From 34-65-8 sp963529855 (lineage in GTDB: Bacteria > Pseudomonadota > Alphaproteobacteria > Sphingomonadales > Sphingomonadaceae), in the NCBI GenBank assembly GCA_963529855.1, contig CAURZK010000007.1, forward strand, positions 32,672-96,671: DNA of 64,000 nt, read 5' to 3'. Shown here in pieces: positions 52,295-58,787 of this stretch. Under the pieces are notes generated by a model. The model was not told where the DNA came from and searched no databases. It worked only from the letters and a program-made list of their open reading frames with translations. Made by a program: the position numbers and the translations under genes. The number at the start of each line of letters is the position of its first letter. The stretch's first letter is position 1.

Positions 52295-53497
52295 ATGAGC
52301 CTCAATGTGCAGGAAATCAAAGGCTTCCGGGCTGCCGACAAGTCGTACAAGAAATACGACTCGCGGGGGTTGCTGCTTCTGGTGAAGCCCAACGGTTCTA
52401 AGCTCTGGTATTTCAAGTACCGCTTCGGCGGGAAGGAAAAGAAGCTTCCTATCGGCGCATATCCAGAGGTCAGCTTGTCGCAAGCGCGTCAGCTTCGCGA
52501 CCGGGCTCGACTCAAGGTATCTGATGGCATCGATCCGATGCTGGAGCGCAAGCGCAAGAAGGCCAGGATCAGGCTAGGTGCAGAGAACACCTTCGAGGTC
52601 ATCGCCAACAAGTACATCGACGAGAAGATGGTGCCCGAAGGCAGGGCGGAGGCCACGCTGCTCAAGGCGCGCTGGTTCCTTGACCTACTCAAGCCTGCAA
52701 TCGGCAACATGCCAATCAATGACGTCGATCCGCAGTTGATGCTCGCGGCGCTCAAGAAACTCGAAGCCAAAGGCAATCTCGAAACCGCGAAGAAATGCCG
52801 ATCCTTCGCAAGCCGGGTGTTCCGGTATGGAGCCGCGCTTGGTCAGTGCCAAACCGATCCAACATCGATCCTGCAGGGCGCATTGGTCACGCCAAAGGCA
52901 CGGCACTACGCGGCGATCCTAGAGCCCGAGAAGTTGGGCGGGCTACTTCGCGCTATCGATGACTTCGAATGCTATCCCGCCACTAAATTCGCGCTGAAGA
53001 TCGCACCACATGTCTTTGTGCGACCTGGTGAGCTTCGCCACGGCGAGTGGAACGAGATTGATTGGGATAAGGCCACTTGGACAATACCGGAAGGTAAGAT
53101 GAAAGCGCGGCGGGCTCATGTGGTGCCGCTATCACGCCAGGTGTTGGACCTGTTGCGAGAGCTAAGGCCTATTACCGGCGGCACGGGCTACTTGTTCCCA
53201 GCGTTCCATACGCGCCAGCGCCCAATGAGCGAGAACACGATCAACGCGGCGTTTCGGCGTATGGGGTTCACCAAAGACGAAGTGACCGCCCACGGGCTGC
53301 GCTCGACGGCCTCAACAATGCTCAACGAAAGCGGTCTCTGGCATCCAGATGCGATCGAACGTGCTCTGGCCCATGGCGACAGCAACGCTATTCGCGGTGT
53401 CTACAATCGCGGCAACTACTGGGATGAACGCGTGAAGATGGCTCAATGGTGGAGCGACTATCTAGACAATCTTCGAGAAGGAGAAGCGGAACGTTAG
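52295..53497 (+). CDS. P4-type tyrosine integrase
   Basis: This 400-aa protein has the DUF4102-like arm-binding N terminus (YDSRGLLLLVKPNGSKLWYF), a central SAM-like DNA-binding domain and a tyrosine recombinase core. Catalytic residues are visible: Arg in RPGELRHGEW, His-x-x-Arg in AHGLRSTAS, His in LAHGDSN and the Tyr nucleophile in RGVYNRGN. It catalyses integration and excision at the adjacent tRNA-Leu. All residues are intact, so it may be active. The 227 bp after it (53498-53724) contains only a weak 60-codon frame that I do not call. Confidence 0.94.
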   Translation: MSLNVQEIKGFRAADKSYKKYDSRGLLLLVKPNGSKLWYFKYRFGGKEKKLPIGAYPEVSLSQARQLRDRARLKVSDGIDPMLERKRKKARIRLGAENTFEVIANKYIDEKMVPEGRAEATLLKARWFLDLLKPAIGNMPINDVDPQLMLAALKKLEAKGNLETAKKCRSFASRVFRYGAALGQCQTDPTSILQGALVTPKARHYAAILEPEKLGGLLRAIDDFECYPATKFALKIAPHVFVRPGELRHGEWNEIDWDKATWTIPEGKMKARRAHVVPLSRQVLDLLRELRPITGGTGYLFPAFHTRQRPMSENTINAAFRRMGFTKDEVTAHGLRSTASTMLNESGLWHPDAIERALAHGDSNAIRGVYNRGNYWDERVKMAQWWSDYLDNLREGEAER

Positions 53498-53724
53498 TTG
53501 GATCTGGAGCGGGTTTTCTCTACATCTTTTCTCTCGGTCATGGCTCCTGACAAGGGTATGCGGGAGGCTGGCACCCCGATTTGTGGCATCGATAAAGTAT
53601 CTCAAGTGCGAAGCCGATCTCTAGCGAGAAGAAACTCTGCTCGCTCCCCAATGCTGTATTTGCCTTTGTTGAATGATTGAGAATTAGAATCCGAGCGTGA
53701 ACGACTTCGTAAACCAGAGAACAT

Positions 53725-54750
53725 ATGGGTTACCGCATGATTGATCGTACAGGGCCGCCACCGCTAGGGCTGAATTCACCTGTCCTTACACTCGTCGGTG
53801 TGCCGACACGGTTTGGGGACGGCAATGCCGGCAGCGGGTTTCTACGGGACCCAATGGGAAGTTGGAGGCCGCTCGACGATGATGGACTTTGCGAGGTAGA
53901 AGCCGCGTGCGTTCGTCTGCACGATGACTTTGCCGCAAGTATCTTCGGTAGCCTCAGATACTATCATTCACTACTGCCACAAGCGCCCCAGTTTCTCTCC
54001 GTGTCCGGCTTGAATTCGGAGTCTGCGCTTACTCGTGACCAGTTCGAGAAAATGCTCGTTAAATGTGCAGCGCAACCGGAGCTTAACCGATTCCTTTACC
54101 TTTATGATGTTCGTTCGCTTGTGTCCGCAGTGCAGGAATGCACCAAGGAAGTCAGTCAGCTCACGGGCGAATTCTATCGAATCCTCAACCTGGAACCGTT
54201 TTTCACTCCTGGCATCGTTCTCCCGGACGGCGTTCGCTGGAGTACATCGCCCGCGGTAACCATGCTTAATTCGACGCTCGGCTTCCTGTTCATTCGCATG
54301 CACAGCCTCCTCGACTACATCGCGAAACTCGCGCGCGAGATTGACGAGCTGCGGTCGGACTTCAAATCCTATCCACGGCTTGCTTCGGCGAACTTCCTGT
54401 TCGGGCACCGCAAGAAGCTTCGGATCGGCGCGCTGCCTGACTCGCTTTTCGAGCCGAGTGATGAGGTCACGGAAGTAGAGTTGGTGCGCAACCTTCTCAT
54501 ACATGACGGGTTGCTAGATGACATGCCGAAGGCCTATGAGGTGATCGAGAGCGGAGTGGCGGTAGAACGCTTCGTACTCTTCCCCGACCGTAAGGATGGG
54601 AAGCTGGAGCGGTTTAAGAACCGGCATCGCTTCTACGGCGATGAAGATAAGATCAATCTTCGCCTCGCTAGTCTAGTTAAGCGTTTCCAGAAGCGCGAGA
54701 TCGTTACCCTAACTGCTTTGAGAGAACAGCTCATCGCTAAACGGGGTTGA
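53725..54750 (+). CDS. hypothetical protein with HEPN-type RNase motif
   Basis: This 341-aa soluble protein is not assigned to a named family. A helical region (about residues 185-280) ends in ELVRNLLIHDGLLDD, which fits the HEPN active-site pattern R-N-x3-H. The preceding helices (GFLFIRMHSLLDYIAKLARE) fit a HEPN bundle. HEPN domains are RNases in many abortive-infection and toxin systems. No antitoxin gene is adjacent. The codon use is less GC-rich than the chromosome. AGAGAA precedes the ATG. Confidence 0.62.
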   Translation: MGYRMIDRTGPPPLGLNSPVLTLVGVPTRFGDGNAGSGFLRDPMGSWRPLDDDGLCEVEAACVRLHDDFAASIFGSLRYYHSLLPQAPQFLSVSGLNSESALTRDQFEKMLVKCAAQPELNRFLYLYDVRSLVSAVQECTKEVSQLTGEFYRILNLEPFFTPGIVLPDGVRWSTSPAVTMLNSTLGFLFIRMHSLLDYIAKLAREIDELRSDFKSYPRLASANFLFGHRKKLRIGALPDSLFEPSDEVTEVELVRNLLIHDGLLDDMPKAYEVIESGVAVERFVLFPDRKDGKLERFKNRHRFYGDEDKINLRLASLVKRFQKREIVTLTALREQLIAKRG

Positions 54751-54956
54751 TTGGCCGAACCAAATCCTTGTTGGAACTGGATTCGGTGTGGCATCGAAGA
54801 AATGGGAAAAACAGGCCACAGCCTCATGGCAACCAGTTTGGTTTCGGTATTTCGCGCGCATACCCCAAGGCGGTATCAGGAGATTAGCCTTGCATTCACA
54901 TTTTGTGGTGCATAGATAGTTCGCAGTCTCACCTGCCATGTGTAGGAAGAGCATTC

Positions 54957-54987
54957 GAGGTCGGTCCAGCAACGCTGGGTCGGCCTC
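54957..54987. terminator. hairpin between convergent island genes
   Basis: A 14-bp stem with G-U pairs (GAGG...CCAGC / GCTGG...CCTC) and loop AAC lies 9 nt from the end of the minus-strand gene and 206 nt from the plus-strand gene. It can serve both strands. The rest of the 245-bp gap holds no gene. Confidence 0.5.
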
Positions 54988-54995
54988 AGCTGCGT

Positions 54996-55457
54996 TTAAT
55001 GTCCATGAAATCTGTCTCGTTCCGAACGTAGCGTACGAACACGGTGGGACTGGCTGGTCTCATATGCTGACTTTAAAAGCCAATAGCCATTTCGTCTTGT
55101 GATGATGACGAGATACTCTTCGCGGTACCAAAGCAAGATGTTGGTCTCCGATCCGCGCTTGTTTTCCCACCACTGAATGTCGCCGTCCGTGTTCCAAGAC
55201 TCGATCACATATTTCACCCAACGTAGGCGCTCGCACCTCCGCAGATCGGGAAGGCGGTCGTCCTCCACCTTACCTTGCTGAATCAGATGCCAGAATGCAG
55301 CCCACTTACCTTCGGTTTCCGGCAGGCGACGGCAGGAGACCCTGTCACCTCGGAACGCAAGGCCACCCTGTGCGATTTCCTCCATGAAGATGGCATAGAG
55401 TTGAGCTTCATAGGCCTCCCAGTCCCCCTCGAACGGGAGCAGCGCAGGCACGCTCAT
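54996..55457 (-). CDS. hypothetical protein, possible small nuclease, paired with DUF3800
   Basis: This 153-aa protein has conserved-looking blocks: FEGDWEAYEAQLYAIFMEEI, AAFWHLIQQGKVEDD, RRCERLRWVKYVIE and WWENKRGSETNILLWYREEY, LVIITRRNGYWLLKSAY. The His, Arg and Lys residues and the final beta strands recall the small barnase/EndoU/colicin/RelE-like nuclease fold, but this is a shape judgement. Its start overlaps the stop of the DUF3800 gene (ATGA), so the two are translationally coupled. Confidence 0.65.
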   Translation of the reverse strand: MSVPALLPFEGDWEAYEAQLYAIFMEEIAQGGLAFRGDRVSCRRLPETEGKWAAFWHLIQQGKVEDDRLPDLRRCERLRWVKYVIESWNTDGDIQWWENKRGSETNILLWYREEYLVIITRRNGYWLLKSAYETSQSHRVRTLRSERDRFHGH

Positions 55458-56170
55458 CCGGCAGTCTCCTGAGCTGCCCAGACCAGCAGGTTGAACTTCG
55501 TGTTGGAAAATGGCGCGGTCTGCGTCAATGCCTTTGGCCCGAGCCGCGCGTGCAGTTGTGCGATTAGAGACTGTTTTGCTACGCTGGTTTCTAAGCCGCG
55601 ATTGGCGTAGCCGACCGCACCGATAAGCAGATCTGTAAGCTGGAGAATTTCGCTCTCGTGCGACCTGATCTGCTCGACCCGTTCGACCGTCTTATGATTA
55701 AAATCGAAAATGTTGTTGGAGAGCACATTATGCAGGTCGCGTGTCTTCGGACCGCCCCGGGTATCTTTCACATCGAGATAAATGCGGAACGTATGTGACG
55801 GCGAGATCACGTATTTCAGCATCGTGAAATACATCTTGTAATACCAATCGTCGTGGTTCTGCCCGAATTTCTTGTGATCGAGCTTCTCCTTGTCCGGCAC
55901 CAACACACCGCGAAAACGCAGGCTCGGATCGCTCAAGAAATAGTCGATGACATCCGCATAGAAATCGATCTTCCCGGCAGAGACCTTCGTCCACTTCGTC
56001 TCGAAGCTCGACTGAAGACCATGTCTGCGCTTGATCGCGCGAAGTTGCTCATTGACCCGGTGCGTTTCGTCGACTTTGCACCAGACGCAACCAAGTACCA
56101 TGACGGGGATATGGTCTCCCTCGATGTGGCAGCTCTCATCGCAATAGAGGTTATAGACGAGACGATTCAT
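55454..56170 (-). CDS. DUF3800 domain protein
   Basis: This 238-aa protein begins MNRLVYNLYCDESCHIEGDH. The YxDES motif near the N terminus and acidic residues further on (LDVKDTRGG, SEILQLTDLLIGAVGY) are the DUF3800 signature. The family has an RNase H-like fold and often sits in defence or mobile regions. It is the first gene of a two-gene unit with the possible nuclease at 54996. Its function is unproven, and an antiviral or toxin-antitoxin role is inference. Confidence 0.82.
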   Translation of the reverse strand: MNRLVYNLYCDESCHIEGDHIPVMVLGCVWCKVDETHRVNEQLRAIKRRHGLQSSFETKWTKVSAGKIDFYADVIDYFLSDPSLRFRGVLVPDKEKLDHKKFGQNHDDWYYKMYFTMLKYVISPSHTFRIYLDVKDTRGGPKTRDLHNVLSNNIFDFNHKTVERVEQIRSHESEILQLTDLLIGAVGYANRGLETSVAKQSLIAQLHARLGPKALTQTAPFSNTKFNLLVWAAQETAG

Positions 56171-56420
56171 GCTACCTGTTCTAGAGGCTGCGGGCGTACG
56201 CGCAACAAAGGTCGGCGTGCTTAGTCCACAGACTTTCAGTGATTGAGGAGAGTCTCAGCATGGTGTGAAGGCTTGGAAATTGAATCTCGTTCCACGGCTC
56301 TGAGGTCTAAAGCCAAGTCCTACGTTGGCTGAACAAATGGCCGCCTTGTCTTCCGGCTCGCCTGAGACGGGCCCCTCCGAAGTCGGCTAAATCTCAGCAG
56401 TGTTGCCAGAAGGCTGGGCG
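56171..56420. other. 250-bp gap, no gene seen
   Basis: This is the upstream region of the DUF3800 gene and the downstream side of the remnant gene. No convincing reading frame, RNA or repeat is visible. Confidence 0.4.
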
Positions 56421-56687
56421 CTAGGCGCCCGGTTCCTTCTTCTCGTCGTCCAGCGGCGTGCGCAGTACGATCCGGCCATTGATCGGCACCACTTCCAGTT
56501 GAAGCGAAAGGCCCTTTCGGTCGCGGTGGAACCATGCGGCACCGATGCGGGTCCAAAAGCCCTTGTCGCCCTTGTTGGCGACATGCCAGGCGAGGAAGTC
56601 CGGCGGATTGGTCTCCTGAGCGGGTGCGGTATTCGGCCTGCCTTCCGGCGAGGATGGGAGGGGGAGGGAAAACCGGAATCGATGCAC
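56421..56687 (-). CDS. small conserved ICE-associated protein (remnant)
   Basis: The protein has 88 residues from GTG 56687. The block FLAWHVANKGDKGFWTRIG, AAWFHRDRKGLSLQLEVVPI and NGRIVLRTPLDDEKKEPGA matches a small protein often seen in alphaproteobacterial integrative conjugative elements. The start is uncertain, with TTG 56726 also possible. It is isolated from its usual conjugation neighbours, so it is probably a leftover. Confidence 0.55.
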   Translation of the reverse strand: MHRFRFSLPLPSSPEGRPNTAPAQETNPPDFLAWHVANKGDKGFWTRIGAAWFHRDRKGLSLQLEVVPINGRIVLRTPLDDEKKEPGA

Positions 56688-57199
56688 TGGCGCGGGCCAG
56701 CGGGCGAAGCCCACCACCCGAGGCAACTACTTCCGGTTTCGGGAACGAGAGGGCAAAGCCTTTGGTGTTCCCGTCAGGGATCGCCCGGCGATCCAGCAAA
56801 CATCGGCACCCTTGCAACGGCGCGAAGCCGACGGAGGTCCTGCGCGCGCGATCAGTGCGCCAGCGGACCTCCGTCAATGAGAGTGGCAAGAGTGCCTGCG
56901 GGTTAAATCAGGAATGCCGCGCCCTCAGGAGCGCAGAATGCGCGGGACAGAGCGCGTCCACGAGGAAATCCCGCTCCGCTTCCAAATGCTCCTGATCGTC
57001 ACCCGGATGGGATGAAACCGCCACGCGGGTTCAGTCGAGCGCAGCTAGATAGAGCGGGTCGCCCGGGAGGGCAGAATCACCACACGGACGTTTGTTACTG
57101 AATCGAGAGCAGAACCGCGTTGAGAAGAAATTTCAGACACGATTATGGGGTCAAAACAGCGACGAAATCCTCACGAAGAAAGTTGATTATACGTCCTTG
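56688..57199. other. 512-bp remnant region upstream of the RT system
   Basis: No full gene is visible. A minus-strand frame at 56908-57024 (GTG start, 38 codons, containing EHLEAERDFLVDALCPAHSA) could be a tiny or broken gene. A weak promoter (TTGAGA, 18 bp, TATGGG; 57120-57149) points toward the RNA region at 57200-57515. Confidence 0.35.
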
Positions 57200-57515
57200 A
57201 ATGTTGCCGATCCGTTCCCATATCACCCGAGCCCTTGGGATTGGCCAAAGGGTGCGGTCGTTTACACTGTCAACCTGCAAGAGCCATATGATTACGGCGA
57301 TGCCGTGGATCAGCCACTCTGCGAGTTGCAGCGGCGAGACTTCGATCTTCAACAATCGGACCTCCTCGACCATACAATACCACCTAGCGTTAACAGGCTC
57401 GCGTGGTTGCATTTGCGAGAAGGCAACCACGGATGGTGGCGTGCCTCTGGGGGGTCTAGCGGCACAAGCCGGGTTCAGAGCCAGAACTATCCCCCAGAGA
57501 CTGCTAGAAATGAGG
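57200..57515 (+). ncRNA. candidate DRT2-type template noncoding RNA
   Basis: This region directly precedes the RT gene. It holds two CGTTWACA motifs 129 nt apart (57259, 57388) flanking a probable template. A perfect 9-bp hairpin follows (CGTGGTTGC 57402 / GCAACCACG 57423), then a 9-bp stem (CTCTGGGGG 57445 / CCCCCAGAG 57491). The loop of that stem contains TCTAGC (57455), which pairs with GCTAGA (57503) to make an H-type pseudoknot. A small CGGC-ACAA-GCCG hairpin is nested inside. In DRT2 systems the RNA upstream of the RT is the template for rolling-circle reverse transcription. The 5' end is uncertain. Confidence 0.66.
57259..57395 (+). repeat. 129-nt template unit bounded by CGTTTACA / CGTTAACA
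   Basis: The two 8-mers match at 7 of 8 bases and end in ACA. A jump of the nascent cDNA from the left ACA (57264) to the right ACA (57393) would give repeats of exactly 129 nt, a multiple of three. Across repeat junctions, two plus-strand frames and one minus-strand frame have no stop. Confidence 0.68.
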
Positions 57516-57519
57516 GGGG

Positions 57520-58758
57520 ATGGCAAAGCCGTCTTGGTTCAAGCCGCGCAGGTACCGGCACTTCGATACGCCCATAGGGAGTGAGTGGGCAGCCACACTC
57601 ACGCCGGAACAGGTTGTCGCCCACCCGTGGTCCCCGCTGCTGCATTGGATCAAAGAAACACCGCGCTATCGACCACTGGACGGCAAGACTGTGGTCAAAG
57701 CGCGTGACATCATGCACGCCTCGCACCGCGATGCGTGCATCCTGTCCAAGTACTCGCACGAGCTAACCGTCAGGTTGGATGCGTGGTATGCGGCAAACGG
57801 GCTGCATGAGGCGGTCATAGCTTACCGCTCCCTCAGAAAATCCAACTACCATTTCGCCGCCACCGCACAGGCCTATGTGCGCGACCACGATTCAGTCGAA
57901 GCCATGTGCTTCGACGTGACCGGCTTCTTTGACAATATTGACCACAAGCGGCTGAAGCAGCGGCTCAAGTGGCTGCTCGCCGTCGATGAACTCCCCGACG
58001 ATTGGCACAGGGTGCTGCGTTCCGTCACCCGGTATAGCCACGTCCGAAAGGCGGATTTGAAGGCCCATCCCGTATTTGGGTTGCGGCTGAAACAGCGCCG
58101 CGCTGATCGCCCTATAGCGACGGTCAAGGAATTGAAGGCGGCGGGGATCCCGATACAGACAAACGGCGCGGGCATCGGCGTCCCGCAAGGAACGCCTATC
58201 AGCGCCAGCCTATCCAACCTTTACATGGCCGATTTTGACCTGGCGATGAAGGCGCTGGCGGATCACCATGGCGCGCTTTACCAGCGATATTCCGACGATA
58301 TTCTTATTATTTGCGCCCCTGAATACGCCGATCAGCTAGCCGCTGCCGTGGCCGACGCGCTCACCAACGAAGCTTTGCAACTTCAGAATGACAAGACCAT
58401 CCGCCAACGCTTCAATGGGGATGAGCGGGACAACTTCCAGTATCTCGGTTTCCAACTCGGCCTTGGACCGGCTTTGGTCCGGCCCGGCTCCCTTTCAAGG
58501 CAATGGCGCTCCGCAAAAAGAGCCATTCGCCGCTCTGAACGAAAGGCCGAAAGGTTGGCGAAGGCCGGTCAGAAAGACAAAATCTACACCAGCAAGCTGC
58601 GCGGGCGATTGACCCATGTAGGACTTCGCAACTTCTTGGCCTATGCTGATCGTTCGTCCGATGAACTCCAGAGCGAATCCATCAACCGACAGGTGAAGGC
58701 ACTTCGGAAATTCGCCTTGCGGGGGTTGGCTCGGGTAAAAGCCATCAAGAACAGCTAG
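57520..58758 (+). CDS. defence-associated reverse transcriptase, DRT2-like
   Basis: This 412-aa reverse transcriptase has an N terminus KPSWFKPRRYRHFDTPIG typical of DRT2-class proteins. Next come VIAYRSLRKSNYHFA, motif A CFDVTGFFDNIDH (Asp132), LPDDWHRVLRSVTRYSHV, motif B GVPQGTPISASLSNLYMADF and the catalytic QRYSDD (257-260). A basic C-terminal thumb (RSAKRAIRRSERKAERLAK) follows. There is no maturase, integrase or endonuclease domain, so a group II intron or retroelement is unlikely. The purine-rich AGGGGGG abuts the ATG. DRT2 makes concatemeric cDNA from the upstream RNA to express a toxic repetitive protein upon phage infection. Retron RT is the main alternative. Confidence 0.85.
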   Translation: MAKPSWFKPRRYRHFDTPIGSEWAATLTPEQVVAHPWSPLLHWIKETPRYRPLDGKTVVKARDIMHASHRDACILSKYSHELTVRLDAWYAANGLHEAVIAYRSLRKSNYHFAATAQAYVRDHDSVEAMCFDVTGFFDNIDHKRLKQRLKWLLAVDELPDDWHRVLRSVTRYSHVRKADLKAHPVFGLRLKQRRADRPIATVKELKAAGIPIQTNGAGIGVPQGTPISASLSNLYMADFDLAMKALADHHGALYQRYSDDILIICAPEYADQLAAAVADALTNEALQLQNDKTIRQRFNGDERDNFQYLGFQLGLGPALVRPGSLSRQWRSAKRAIRRSERKAERLAKAGQKDKIYTSKLRGRLTHVGLRNFLAYADRSSDELQSESINRQVKALRKFALRGLARVKAIKNS

Positions 58759-58787
58759 ACGCGCGGCTCGTCAGTTCCCATTTCCGA

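Noticed and set aside
53498..53680. 60-codon frame after the integrase
   Set aside because: No ribosome site; starts at the integrase stop; composition not protein-like; no recognisable motif.
56320..56995. Several overlapping frames of 100-190 codons
   Set aside because: They overlap each other on both strands and are Arg/Ala/Pro-rich. Only the frame at 56421-56687 resembles a known mobile-element protein.
56908..57024. 38-codon minus-strand frame (EHLEAERDFLVDALC)
   Set aside because: Plausible but very short, with no ribosome site. Noted in the intergenic entry only.
57200..57519. Retron msr/msd
   Set aside because: I see no a1/a2 inverted repeats flanking an msr-msd pair with a priming G. 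The RT motifs and N terminus fit DRT2 better, and the ACA-flanked unit explains the region.
57143..57526. Minus-strand open frame of 127 codons upstream of the RT as a normal gene
   Set aside because: Promoter and ribosome site are in the wrong order in the linear DNA. The same frame makes sense only as the repeated cDNA product, so it is reported as a finding rather than a CDS.
57092..57577. Plus-strand open frame of 161 codons overlapping the RT start
   Set aside because: It lacks a good ribosome site and overlaps the RT start. Its openness is better explained by the stop-free template unit in the candidate ncRNA than by an ordinary linear gene.
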